Shown here: positions 26,041 through 34,850 of the stretch, piece by piece
Layout of the letters: the number at the start of each line of letters is the position of its first letter
How positions within the stretch are numbered: position 1 is the stretch's first letter
Source of the DNA: Palsa-504 sp050013055
Lineage (GTDB): Bacteria > Actinomycetota > Actinomycetes > Streptosporangiales > Streptosporangiaceae
Assembly (NCBI GenBank): GCA_050013055.1
Contig: JBEKGC010000009.1
Span: 1-64,000, forward strand
Length of the DNA: 64,000 nucleotides
Direction of reading: 5' to 3'
Notes under the pieces: model-generated
What the model was told of the DNA's origin: nothing
Seen by the model: only the letters and a program-made list of their open reading frames with translations
The model's database searches: none
Made by a program: the position numbers and the translations under genes

Positions 26041-26805
26041 TCAGCGTGAAACACGACGCCAGGCGGGGCGGGGGACGAGGCGGAGGGCGACCGCCATCCC
26101 GGCCAGCGGGGCGGGGACCCACACGGACGGCTTGCGGCCGCGCAGCGCGGCGGCGGTGGCCGCGCCGACCTTCTCCGGGGTGGTGGCCAGCGGGGCGGGC
26201 GGCATGCCCGCCGTCATCCGGCCGATGACAAACCCGGGCCGGACCAGGAGCAGCCGGACCCCGCTGCCGTGCAGCGAATCGGCCAGGCCCCGGGCAAAGG
26301 CATCCAGGCCGGCCTTGGCCGCCCCGTAGACGAAATTGGCCTTGCGCGGCCGGACCGCCGCCACCGAGGACAGCACCACGATCGTGCCGCGGCCCTGGGC
26401 GCGCATCCGGGCGGCGACCGCCAGCAGCGTGGTCACGTGCCCGGTGAAGTTGGCGTCGATCATCTCCGCGGCCCGCCGGACGTCGGCCTCGACATCTGGC
26501 TGGCCGATCAGCACGCCGGCCGCCGAAATCACCACATCCAGCGGGCCCTCGTCGAAAATGGCGTCGACGAAGGCCTGATGGCCGCCGGTATCGGCGGCGT
26601 CGTAAGCGACGGTCCGCACCTGGGCGGTCCGCACCTGGCCGGACAGCTCCTTGCCCGCGGCGGCGAGCCGCTGCTCGTCCCGGCCGGCCAGGATCACCTC
26701 GGCGTCTGGCTTCAGGGCAGCCAAGATGGCCAGGCCTATCTCGCTCGTCCCGCCGAGCAGGAGAATGCGGGGGGTGAGCCCAGGTTCGTTCGGGAAAAAA
26801 ATCAT
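26041..26805 (-). CDS. dprE2: Decaprenylphospho-2-keto-ribose reductase-like SDR
   Basis: 254 residues, short-chain dehydrogenase. The NAD-binding motif is LLLGGTSEIGLAI, typical of DprE2, followed by SAAGVLIGQ, the Ser in VVLSSVAAVR and the catalytic YGAAK. In mycobacteria DprE2 with DprE1 epimerises decaprenyl-phosphoryl ribose to arabinose, the donor for cell-wall arabinan. The adjacent upstream ubiA gene makes the ribose-phosphate precursor, which supports the assignment; DprE1 is not in the window. The ATG at 26805 lies 16 nt after the ubiA stop and lacks a clear ribosome-binding site. Confidence 0.8.
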   Translation of the reverse strand: MIFFPNEPGLTPRILLLGGTSEIGLAILAALKPDAEVILAGRDEQRLAAAGKELSGQVRTAQVRTVAYDAADTGGHQAFVDAIFDEGPLDVVISAAGVLIGQPDVEADVRRAAEMIDANFTGHVTTLLAVAARMRAQGRGTIVVLSSVAAVRPRKANFVYGAAKAGLDAFARGLADSLHGSGVRLLLVRPGFVIGRMTAGMPPAPLATTPEKVGAATAAALRGRKPSVWVPAPLAGMAVALRLVPRPAWRRVSR

Positions 26806-26821
26806 GTGTTTTACCCGTCTG

Positions 26822-27736
26822 TTATAGGCCCGCTGAGAATAGCGCCAGCCAGGTCAGCTCGCAGGTCAGCATCAAGGCATCCCTGGTCAGCAGGTCCTCC
26901 ACCGGAGCGGACGAACGGCGGCCCGTCAGCACGGCGAACCTGATCAGTGCCGCGGCTAGCGGCAGGGCGCTGAGCAGGTGCCAGCTTCTGGCGTCCGGGC
27001 GCTCGCCGGCCGCCCAGGCCAGGTAGGCGGCGATCATCAGGGCGGCCACCGCGAACTGGCTCGCCCGCAGCGCCTCGGGCCGGTACCAGCGCATGACCGG
27101 CCGGTGCTTGATGGCCTCGAGCACCGAGCCGGACAGCTCGGTATAGCGCTTGGCGATCGCCACGCCGAACGCGCCCAGGCTGCACACCAGCAAGAACCAG
27201 CCGGACGGCGGCACATGCGTGGCGGCGGCCCCGCCGAGCACCCGGAGCAGGAAACCGGACGCCACGAAGATCAGCTCGACCACCGGGATGTGCTTGAGCA
27301 CCCAGGAATACAAGAACGACAGGGCCAGGTAGCCGCCGACCGCCGCCACCAGCAGCGGCTCGCGGATCAGCAGCCCGCCGCTCAGCCCGATCACGGCGCA
27401 CACCACGCCCAGCGCGATCGCGTGCGACTTCGGCAGGTCACCGGCCGCCACCGGGCGGAACCGCTTACGCGGATGGCTGCGGTCACGCTCGGCGTCGGCG
27501 ACGTCGTTGACGAAGTACACCGCCATCGAGGCGTAGCCAAAGGCGACCGCGGCCACCAGGGCGTAGGCCAGGCCATCCCGCCGTCCCAGCGTCGCGCCGG
27601 CCAGCGGCGCGGCAAAGACAAGCAGGTTCTTCGGCCACTGCCTGGGCCGGGCGGTGCGCACCACCGCGATCGGCCAGCCGAACCGGCGGGCAGACCGGGC
27701 CGGTGCCACCTCGGTGGCGTCCGCCTGGGCCGTCAC
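26822..27736 (-). CDS. ubiA: Decaprenyl-phosphate phosphoribosyltransferase
   Basis: 304 residues, UbiA-superfamily prenyltransferase with about nine membrane helices. It has RPRQWPKNLLVF near the N-terminus and the Asp-rich motif FVNDVADAERDRSHPRKRFRP (split here across the active site), both characteristic of the Rv3806c type that transfers 5-phosphoribose to decaprenyl phosphate. It is the first step of decaprenyl-phospho-arabinose synthesis, and dprE2 follows 16 nt downstream. Its GTG start overlaps the stop of the phosphodiester glycosidase gene (GTGA). Confidence 0.85.
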   Translation of the reverse strand: MTAQADATEVAPARSARRFGWPIAVVRTARPRQWPKNLLVFAAPLAGATLGRRDGLAYALVAAVAFGYASMAVYFVNDVADAERDRSHPRKRFRPVAAGDLPKSHAIALGVVCAVIGLSGGLLIREPLLVAAVGGYLALSFLYSWVLKHIPVVELIFVASGFLLRVLGGAAATHVPPSGWFLLVCSLGAFGVAIAKRYTELSGSVLEAIKHRPVMRWYRPEALRASQFAVAALMIAAYLAWAAGERPDARSWHLLSALPLAAALIRFAVLTGRRSSAPVEDLLTRDALMLTCELTWLALFSAGL

Positions 27737-29406
27737 CGCGCGTAAACCGCCGTGAAGTCCCGGCTGTACACCGAGTAGTACCGGTACGCGGTCTGCTGCT
27801 GGGTGGGCAGCAGGTTCGTCGGCGTCGGGTCGGTGGGGTGGCCGCCGGCGTGGTAGTACTCGAACGACATCCAGAACGGGTTGATGTCCAGCTGCATGCC
27901 CTCGACCGCGCCGGCCCGCTGCAACAGGCCCGCGAGCGACTGCACGTCGAGCGCCGGGCCGTAGACGAAGACGAGCCTGCCGTCCTTGGTGATGCCAAGC
28001 CCGGAACGCCAGACGTAGTACCCGCCGCCGAGGGTGGCGCCCCAGCTGCCGAGCACGTTCTGGTTCACCGTGGCCGGGACCTGGCCGTGGTCCACGATGA
28101 GCTTGAGGTTCTGCCGGACGCCGACGACGTACTTCGTCATCCGCACGCCCTGCCCCCAGGCGCCGATCTTGACGTCGCCGTTGCGGTAGTAGACCACAGA
28201 CGCCGCCCCGTTCACCAGGGTCCCGTGGGTGATGCCGTTGAGGTAGAAGCCGCCGTTGGCCTCGTTCAGCTTGAAGCCGCCGTTGAAGGTGGCCATCAGG
28301 CCGGTGCGGGCCCCCGCCGGGATGTCAGGCAGCGACTTCCAGTTGCCCGCGCCCGGATCCTCGGCGCCCGGGTGCAGCTGGAAGGTGAGCAGCCGCTGGT
28401 CCATCGAGACGATGCCGGCCACGTAGGAGGTATGCACCTTGTCCGGACGCAGGAAGGTGCCGAACATGGCGGGCTGGCCCTTGACCGTTTCCAGCACCCG
28501 CCACACGCCCTCGCCCGGCAGCGCCGCGCCGGCCGGCGAGCTGAGCTGCTTGGGGATGATCGGCTGGAACCCGTGGTGCTTGACCTTGATCTTGGCGGTG
28601 GACCCGCCCGGCGCGGCCAGCGAGAAGCCGGGCTTGCCTCCCACCTGGGGCGGTGAGTAGGAGATCCACTCGCCGAAGGTCACGACCGGGCCCAGATAGT
28701 GATCCCTGGCCCATTCGGCCAGTTTGGAAGACATGGAGCCGCCGTTGGGCGCGGCCAGCGCCTGGCCGACGGAGAAGGCGCACCAGCACAGCAGCACCGC
28801 GAACAGGGCCAGGAAGATCCGGACCGTGGGGCGTCTCAGCAGCCTGCGGAACCGGCCGCGGCGGCGGCCTTCCCTGCGGCGGAACACGCCACGGCGGCGC
28901 GGGGGGCCCTGGGGGCCCTGGGGGCCAGACGGACCCTGCGGGTCCCGCGGGCCTTGTTGGTACTGGGGCCCCTGCTGGTACTGGGGGGTGGTCTGCTGGT
29001 ACTGGGGACGCTGTTGGTACTGGGGGGCCTGCTGGTACTGGGGGGCTTGGTGCTGGGGGGCCTGGGGGCCGGACGGGACGGGAGAGGCCCACGGGTCTAC
29101 GGGGGCGCTCGACGTCCTGAAGTCACCGTCGGAGGGGTATGGGCCACCGCGGCGGGGGTCGGACGCCAACGAGTTTCGCTCCTGCGGTCCGTAGCCGGGG
29201 ACACCTGACGGTCCGTAAGGCTGGGGCTGACGGTGCGACTGCTGGGGCTGACGCTGCTGGGGCTGGGGCTGGGGCTGGGGCTGCTGGGGCCGGGGCTGCG
29301 ACTGCTGGGGCTGGCCCCAGGTCTGCTGATCGGCCGCGTCCCAGGAGTCTGGGACCGGCGGCGAGGCAGGGTGCCGGCCAGCGCGACGAGATGCCGGTCG
29401 TTGCAC
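27733..29406 (-). CDS. Membrane-anchored phosphodiester glycosidase (NAGPA-like)
   Basis: 557 residues. The first ~180 are low-complexity Gln/Pro/Tyr-rich cytoplasmic sequence with repeated QYQQ units (about 28910-29060), then an Arg-rich stretch and one transmembrane helix (about residues 192-212). The rest is extracytoplasmic and resembles the phosphodiester glycosidase/NAGPA domain: ATFNGGFKL, TLGGGYYVWRSGLGIT and MQLDINPFWMSF. Such domains cleave sugar-phosphodiester linkages, so it may trim a phosphorylated glycan or a lipid-linked sugar. The GTG at 29406 has GAGGAGG 6 nt upstream. It is coupled to ubiA. Confidence 0.75.
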   Translation of the reverse strand: MQRPASRRAGRHPASPPVPDSWDAADQQTWGQPQQSQPRPQQPQPQPQPQQRQPQQSHRQPQPYGPSGVPGYGPQERNSLASDPRRGGPYPSDGDFRTSSAPVDPWASPVPSGPQAPQHQAPQYQQAPQYQQRPQYQQTTPQYQQGPQYQQGPRDPQGPSGPQGPQGPPRRRGVFRRREGRRRGRFRRLLRRPTVRIFLALFAVLLCWCAFSVGQALAAPNGGSMSSKLAEWARDHYLGPVVTFGEWISYSPPQVGGKPGFSLAAPGGSTAKIKVKHHGFQPIIPKQLSSPAGAALPGEGVWRVLETVKGQPAMFGTFLRPDKVHTSYVAGIVSMDQRLLTFQLHPGAEDPGAGNWKSLPDIPAGARTGLMATFNGGFKLNEANGGFYLNGITHGTLVNGAASVVYYRNGDVKIGAWGQGVRMTKYVVGVRQNLKLIVDHGQVPATVNQNVLGSWGATLGGGYYVWRSGLGITKDGRLVFVYGPALDVQSLAGLLQRAGAVEGMQLDINPFWMSFEYYHAGGHPTDPTPTNLLPTQQQTAYRYYSVYSRDFTAVYAR

Positions 29407-29640
29407 TCACTACCTCCTCGATGGTCTGCGAAGTCCTCGCAGTTGGTCTACCGGTTCAACATGAAGGAATCGTTACGCAGCGGCGTCGCCCAAGAGTGGG
29501 GAAAGTATCCGCACCGACGTACTTGCTGAGATTACCTCCTCGAGCCGGCCAGGCTCGGCTTCCTCGCGCATATGGCCGCAAACCGGACCCGGTCAGACAG
29601 GCCGAAGCCGCGACCGGGCCGCGCCCAGCCGTTCCGGAAG

Positions 29641-30708
29641 TTACCAACGGCCCCAGGGCAGCAGGGCGGTCACGGCCACCGCGGCGAAGAGCAGCGTCAG
29701 GTAGGCAATGGACAGATGGAACAGGCGCATCGGGGCCGGCGAAGGGCCGCTGGCGACCGGGACGGCGAGGGCCGGGGGGACGGCGAGGGCCGGGGGGACG
29801 GCGAGGGCCGGGGCCGCGTCCGGGGACCCGGCGATTTCGTGGGCCGCCGGGGCCGCGGTCACCCGGGCGTACAGCCGGTGCGCCTCGGCCAGGAACCACA
29901 CGCCGAGGGCGGCCGCGAACACGCCGTAGAGCCAGCCGGCGTACGGGATCAGGGCCAAGGTGGCCGCCACCATCGCGTAGGAATACCAGAGGATCTTCTT
30001 GACCACCGCGGCGGGCGAGGCCACCACGGGCAGCATCGGCACATTGGCCGCGGCGTAGTCCTTGCGGAACTTCATGGCCAGCGCCCAGAAGTGCGGCGGC
30101 GTCCACAAGAAGATGACCGCGAAAAGCACGATGGCGGGCACGCTGACCGTACCGGTCACCGCCGCCCAGCCGACCAGCACGGGGAAGCAGCCGGCCGCGC
30201 CGCCGATCACGATGTTGGCCGGGCTGCGGCGCTTGAGCAGCAGCGTGTACACGAAGACGTAGAACAAGATCGCGGTGTCGGCGAGCGAGGCGGCCAGCCA
30301 GTTGGCCATCAGGCCAAGCAGCAAGGTGGCCCCGGCGCCGAGCGTGATACCCCAGGCCAGGGCCTCCCACGGCTTAATCGTGCCCTGGCCGTTGACCACC
30401 AGCGGGCGGCGCGAGGTCCGTTTCATCAACGCGTCTATGTCGCGGTCGATGTAGCAGTTGATCGTGTTGGCGCTGCCCGCGGCCAGCGTGCCGCCGACCA
30501 GCGTGACCAGGACCAGCCAGAGCGACGGCAGGCCACGGGCGGCGAGCAGCATGGTCGGGACCGTGGTCACCAGGAGCAGTTCGATGATGCGCGGCTTGGT
30601 CAGCGCGACCAGCGCGGCGCCGATCACCCGGGGCGAGCGCCGCGGCGAGAAGCTTCCTGGCGCGGATACCGTCGCAGCGACAGAAAGAGCGCTAGGCACC
30701 CGCGTCAC
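29641..30708 (-). CDS. ctaB: Heme O synthase (protoheme IX farnesyltransferase)
   Basis: About 355 residues, UbiA-type with nine helices. Motif NCYIDRDIDALMKRT (NxxxDxxxD) and the second Asp/His-bearing LWTPPHFWALAM, LMKRTSRRPL are typical of CyoE/CtaB, which farnesylates heme b for the aa3-type oxidase encoded just upstream. The start is inferred as the GTG at 30708 with GAAGG ahead, overlapping the end of the preceding gene by 17 nt; a longer in-frame N-terminus is only a shadow of that gene. An 18-bp repeat expands an Ala-Val-Pro loop near the C-terminus. Confidence 0.9.
   Translation of the reverse strand: MTRVPSALSVAATVSAPGSFSPRRSPRVIGAALVALTKPRIIELLLVTTVPTMLLAARGLPSLWLVLVTLVGGTLAAGSANTINCYIDRDIDALMKRTSRRPLVVNGQGTIKPWEALAWGITLGAGATLLLGLMANWLAASLADTAILFYVFVYTLLLKRRSPANIVIGGAAGCFPVLVGWAAVTGTVSVPAIVLFAVIFLWTPPHFWALAMKFRKDYAAANVPMLPVVASPAAVVKKILWYSYAMVAATLALIPYAGWLYGVFAAALGVWFLAEAHRLYARVTAAPAAHEIAGSPDAAPALAVPPALAVPPALAVPVASGPSPAPMRLFHLSIAYLTLLFAAVAVTALLPWGRW
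29761..29813 (-). repeat. 18-bp tandem repeat in ctaB
   Basis: Nearly three 18-bp units (29761-29778, 29779-29796, 29797-29813) coding Leu-Ala-Val-Pro-Pro-Ala, in the loop before the last membrane helix of heme O synthase. Confidence 0.85.
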
Positions 30709-31213
30709 TCGAGCCTTCGGCCTCGTCTGCTCCGGCCTCACGTACTGCTCCGGCCTCGTCCAGGCCGGCCTTATGCACTGCTTCGGCCTCGTCTGCGCCG
30801 GCCTCATGCACGGCTGCCTCGTTGGCTGCCGCGGCCTCGTCTGCTACTCCAGCCTCATCCGCCGGGTGGACGAAGTCGGTCGCGGGCAAGATGTCGGGGT
30901 CCTGCAGCGTCTCCGACGCGCCCGGCGGCTGGAGGCCGGGCACGCCGGTCTCCGCCTCGGCCACGATGGCGGCGGCGTTGGCGGGCATTGCGCCGCGCAG
31001 CCGGATCATCCCGCCCTGGCCCGGTTCGCGGGTCCCGGTGGAGACCTGATGGGCGGGCGACAGGTACCTCATCCGGGGCACGCTGTGCGGCCGCTTGAAG
31101 AAAAAGTAGAGCACGGCCGCGATGAGAATGAAGGCCCCATAGGGCAGCGCGAACGTCTCGATCGACCCGCCCAGGTACCTGGTCGGGCCATCAGCGAGAA
31201 CCAGCTCAGTCAC
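30692..31213 (-). CDS. Small membrane protein of the cta cluster
   Basis: 173 residues. One N-terminal transmembrane helix (about 24-42, followed by KRPHSVPRM), then a hydrophilic tail that becomes Ala/Glu/Asp-rich with imperfect repeats of the type EAGADEAEAVHKAGLDEA. No catalytic motif. Position between ctaE and ctaB suggests an oxidase accessory or small extra subunit, but the sequence does not identify it. The GTG at 31213 has GGAGG 5-6 nt upstream. Confidence 0.6.
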   Translation of the reverse strand: MTELVLADGPTRYLGGSIETFALPYGAFILIAAVLYFFFKRPHSVPRMRYLSPAHQVSTGTREPGQGGMIRLRGAMPANAAAIVAEAETGVPGLQPPGASETLQDPDILPATDFVHPADEAGVADEAAAANEAAVHEAGADEAEAVHKAGLDEAGAVREAGADEAEGSSDAGA

Positions 31214-31242
31214 GCAAACCTCCAGCCGTGCGGGACATCGTC

Positions 31243-31914
31243 TTAACGTACGTAGAAAAGCACCCAGAAGATGAGCGCGACCACCGCCAGGTAGTTCCAG
31301 ACGACGGTGAACGAGCTGAGCGATGCCTGGAACCGCTGGACGTTGAACGCCTCACTGTAGGTCGGCGGCTGCTCGACAAACGAGATCGCCGGGATGGAAC
31401 GGACACGCATGAACAATATCTCCAGCCATATCATCGCGCAGAGCCAGACCGTCAGCGCCACCGGGTAGAACGCGACGAACACGCTGGCGAAGCCCGACTG
31501 GCCCGGCTGGAACGGCAGCGTGAGCAGCTCGACGATCTGCAGCGACACCGCGGCCAGGCCGAGGACGAGCGCCGCCAGCGCCGCCCGCGACCATGGCCTG
31601 GACTTTCCCGCCTTGATCTGCTGCAGGCCGGCGGTCTGCACGATCGCGCTCAGCACGATCAGCCCGGTGATCAGAGCTCCGTAGTACATGTGCGGGGGCG
31701 TGGTGGAGCTGGGCAGCCACATCTGGTGCGAGTTGGCCGACTGCAGGTAGAAGTACGCGAACGCGAACGCGCCGAACAGGAACGACAGCCCGCCGATGGC
31801 GAGCCGGGCGCCCGTCCAGGCCGCGTTGAGCGCGGCCTCATGGTAGAACGCCTGCTCCTCGACGGCCCTGGTGACCGACTCCTCCGGGCTGCCGGCGGCG
31901 GCTAGCTCAGCCAC
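31243..31914 (-). CDS. ctaE: Cytochrome c oxidase subunit III-like protein
   Basis: 223 residues with five to six helices. Pattern of the heme-copper oxidase subunit III family: an N-terminal segment (LAIGGLSFLFGAFAFAYFYL), a central helix with TTPPHMYYGALITGLIVLSA, and a C-terminal WNYLAVVALIFWVLFYV. Shorter and less typical than mitochondrial-type CtaE, consistent with an actinobacterial variant. The GTG at 31914 lies 3 nt after the ctaD stop, so translation is coupled. Confidence 0.8.
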   Translation of the reverse strand: MAELAAAGSPEESVTRAVEEQAFYHEAALNAAWTGARLAIGGLSFLFGAFAFAYFYLQSANSHQMWLPSSTTPPHMYYGALITGLIVLSAIVQTAGLQQIKAGKSRPWSRAALAALVLGLAAVSLQIVELLTLPFQPGQSGFASVFVAFYPVALTVWLCAMIWLEILFMRVRSIPAISFVEQPPTYSEAFNVQRFQASLSSFTVVWNYLAVVALIFWVLFYVR

Positions 31915-31917
31915 TTC

Positions 31918-33873
31918 TCAGGCCTCCGTTCCTGCGAGGGCGCCGCTGATGACGCCGGCGGGCGGGTTCAGGTCAGCGACCGGCAGCGCGTTCGGGTCGC
32001 CGTACTCGTACGGGCCGGACAGGACCACGGGGATGTGCGCGAAGTTGTTCGGCGGCGGCGGCGAAGAGACCTGCCATTCCAGGCCGCGGGCCCGCCACGG
32101 GTTGCCTATCTCGCGTTCCCGCCAGAACAGCGTCGACATGATGAAGTTGAACAGGAAGATCAGCATCGACGCGCCGAGCAGGAACGCGGAGATCGACACC
32201 CAGTCGTTCAGCGTCTCCAGGTTCCTGGCATATTCGTACACCCGCCGCGGCTGGCCGAGCTCACCGGCCGCGAACAGCGGCAGGAAGGTGGAGTTGAAGA
32301 AGATGAACATGGTCCAGAAGTGGATCTTGCCGAGCCGCTCGTTCAGCCTGATCCCCATCATCTTGGGCAGCCAGTAGTAGATGCCGCCGAAGAAGGCGAA
32401 GATCAGCCCGCCCATGATCGTGTAGTGGAAGTGCGCCATGACGAAGAACGAACCGTGGCTCGTCGTGTCCGCGGGCACGTCGGACAGGAACACCCCGGAG
32501 ATCCCGCCGAACAGGAAGTTGATGTACAGGGCCATGGCGAACAGCATCGGCACCGTCAGCCGGATCTTCGCCTTCCAGAACGTGCCCATCGCGACCAGGT
32601 AGATAAAGCCGGTCGGGATGGAGATCAGCTCGGTGGTCAGCATGAACAGCGGCCGCATGTCCGGGTCCATGCCGGAGTCGAACAGGTGGTGCTGCCAGAC
32701 GAAGAAGGACAAGATCGCCACCCCGAGCATCCCGGCCGCGGCGATCTTGTAGCCGAACAGCGGCTTGCGGCAGAACACCGGGATAATCTCAGAGACGATG
32801 CCGAACCCGGGCAGCGCCAGGATGTACACCTCCGGATGGCCGAAGAACCAGAACAGGTCCTCGTACAGGTAGCTGCTGCCGCCCAGCTGGTTGACGAACA
32901 GGGCGGTCTGCGCGGTCCGGTCGGTGATGATCATGTACATCCCGCCGACCAGCACCGGCGCGGCCAGCACCAGCAGGAACCCGGTCGTGAGCATGGCCCA
33001 GACGAACATCGGCAGCCGGCTCCACCGCATCCCGGGGGCGCGGTAGCAGATGATCGTGACCACCAGGTTGAATGCGGCCAGAATGGCCGAGACGCCCATC
33101 AGGCCGAACGCGATCGCGTAGCCGTCCATGCCCGCGCCGGCCTGGATGGACAGCGGCGCGTAGCCGGTCCAGCCGGTCGGGAAACCGCCCATCAGCACGC
33201 TGGACAGCAAGATGACGAACGCGCAGGGCGTCAGCCAGAACGACAGCGCCTCGACCCGCGGGTACGCCACCCGCTTGGAGCCGATCATCAGCGGGACCAG
33301 GTAGTTCCCGAGCGGTCCCATGACGACCGAGGTCATCATCATCATCATCATCGTGCCGTGCTCGCCGACCACCTCGAGGTAGGCGCTCGGGGAGAGCAGG
33401 TGATAGTTCGGTGACAGCAGCTCCACCCTGATCGCCATCGCGAACAGGCCGCCGGTCAGGAAGTAGCCGATCATCGCGAACAGGTACTGGATGCCGACGA
33501 CCTTGTGGTCAAGGGAGTACCTGAAGTACTTGGCCAGGCCATCGCTGAGGTGACCCTCGCCGGCCCCGGTGACCGGCCGGCCGAGCATCTGCTTGAACGG
33601 GTCGTTGAACACGCCCAGGCCGATCAGCCAGCCGACAACGCCGAAGAGGTAGCCCATGACGATCGGGATGTCGTTGCTGTCAGAGAGGGGAAGTTGCTGG
33701 GCACCGCTGGAGATCATGTTGCCGATCAGGTGCCCGAGCAGGTACCCGATGATCGCGCCGAGCAGCGCGGTGTGCACCGCCGGGCGCAACCACCAGGGCC
33801 GCGCCCTCGGTGCGGCGGCAGGCTCACGTCCGCCGGGCTGCTGCGCGCTTTCCGGCTGGATTTCGATGGCCAT
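31918..33873 (-). CDS. ctaD: Cytochrome c oxidase subunit I
   Basis: 651 residues, about 14 helices. Heme-copper oxidase signatures: HGTM (heme a ligand), GHPEVYILALPGFGIVSE (CuB His, cross-linked Tyr and channel Glu), VWQHHLF (two CuB His) and AHFHYTIMG (heme ligands). The helix with HGT continues as six consecutive Met, an unusual run encoded by ATG repeats. It has an extra N-terminal helix compared with 530-550-residue subunits. It catalyses oxygen reduction at the cytoplasmic membrane. Start at 33873 with GAGGT upstream. Confidence 0.95.
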   Translation of the reverse strand: MAIEIQPESAQQPGGREPAAAPRARPWWLRPAVHTALLGAIIGYLLGHLIGNMISSGAQQLPLSDSNDIPIVMGYLFGVVGWLIGLGVFNDPFKQMLGRPVTGAGEGHLSDGLAKYFRYSLDHKVVGIQYLFAMIGYFLTGGLFAMAIRVELLSPNYHLLSPSAYLEVVGEHGTMMMMMMTSVVMGPLGNYLVPLMIGSKRVAYPRVEALSFWLTPCAFVILLSSVLMGGFPTGWTGYAPLSIQAGAGMDGYAIAFGLMGVSAILAAFNLVVTIICYRAPGMRWSRLPMFVWAMLTTGFLLVLAAPVLVGGMYMIITDRTAQTALFVNQLGGSSYLYEDLFWFFGHPEVYILALPGFGIVSEIIPVFCRKPLFGYKIAAAGMLGVAILSFFVWQHHLFDSGMDPDMRPLFMLTTELISIPTGFIYLVAMGTFWKAKIRLTVPMLFAMALYINFLFGGISGVFLSDVPADTTSHGSFFVMAHFHYTIMGGLIFAFFGGIYYWLPKMMGIRLNERLGKIHFWTMFIFFNSTFLPLFAAGELGQPRRVYEYARNLETLNDWVSISAFLLGASMLIFLFNFIMSTLFWREREIGNPWRARGLEWQVSSPPPPNNFAHIPVVLSGPYEYGDPNALPVADLNPPAGVISGALAGTEA

Positions 33874-33902
33874 CTGCGTTTACCTCGTTACCTTCCGCCG
33901 GA

Positions 33903-34850
33903 TCATGGCTGCTCAGGGTCGTTCGGGCTGTAGTAGCCTCCGCCGGCGCCGCCGATGCCCAGCTGGCCGAGGACCTTGCCCAGGTTGGCTATGTCGGTGG
34001 GGTCATAGGTCATGGCGTAGGGCGGCAGCTGCTTGGTCAGCGACGCCAGCCGCGTCTCGGTCTGCTGCGCCCAGCTCTGGAAGGCCGACGCCGAGACGAC
34101 CGAGCCGTTGTTGAACATGTCGCCGTGCCACAGGCCGCAGAGCTCGGCGCAGCGGACCACGAACGGGCCGGTGTGCTTGGCCGTGGTGTAGGCGACGTTG
34201 TTCACGCCCGGGTTGGCGTCGGCCTTCACCCCGAGCTGGTAGGCCCAGAAGCTGTGGATCACGTCAAGCGAGGTGACGTTGAACTGGACCGGCTCGTTCA
34301 GCGGCAGCTCGAGCTGCGTGGTCTCGAACCCGCCGAACTGCGGGTACCGGTAGGTCCACGCCCACTGCTGGCCGATGACCTGCACCTGCAAGATGGTCGA
34401 GGAGTCCGGCTTCCAGATCGGCTGCGGGCCCTCCCCCGCGCCCGCGCCCTGCACGGTCCACAGCTCGACGGTGCCGAAGACGGCCAGCCCGAGCACGATC
34501 GCGGTGGTCACCGCGATCCAGGTCAGCTGGATCCCGGCGTGGCCGTGAATGGGCGGCCCGTCGGTCTCGTCGCCGTCCTTGGCCCGCCAGAAGGTCAGCG
34601 CGTAGCCGAAGTAGATGAACACGCCGAGCACCACCGGCGTCGCGATCGTGCCGAGCAGCGTATTGTCGAACTGCTGGTTGGCGGCCGAGGTCGACATGGC
34701 GCCCGGCGGCATGTGCGGCCCCCAGACGACATACACGAGCGGGCAGCAGATAGCGCTGGCCACCAGCCACATGATCAGCAACCGCAGCCCGTGCCGCGGT
34801 TCGGCGGCGGCCGGGGTCGACGCTGACGTGGCTGATGTGTCGGTGGCCAT
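33903..34850 (-). CDS. ctaC: Cytochrome c oxidase subunit II
   Basis: 315 residues from the ATG at 34850. Two membrane helices (about 22-42 and 68-88) are followed by further hydrophobic segment and the extracytoplasmic cupredoxin domain with the CuA ligands: HSFWAY His and CAELCGLWHGDM (Cys, Cys, His, Met). It accepts electrons from cytochrome c or a cupredoxin. Its ATG shares one base with the stop of the preceding cupredoxin-like gene (TGATG). An apparent longer frame extending upstream is non-coding. Confidence 0.9.
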   Translation of the reverse strand: MATDTSATSASTPAAAEPRHGLRLLIMWLVASAICCPLVYVVWGPHMPPGAMSTSAANQQFDNTLLGTIATPVVLGVFIYFGYALTFWRAKDGDETDGPPIHGHAGIQLTWIAVTTAIVLGLAVFGTVELWTVQGAGAGEGPQPIWKPDSSTILQVQVIGQQWAWTYRYPQFGGFETTQLELPLNEPVQFNVTSLDVIHSFWAYQLGVKADANPGVNNVAYTTAKHTGPFVVRCAELCGLWHGDMFNNGSVVSASAFQSWAQQTETRLASLTKQLPPYAMTYDPTDIANLGKVLGQLGIGGAGGGYYSPNDPEQP

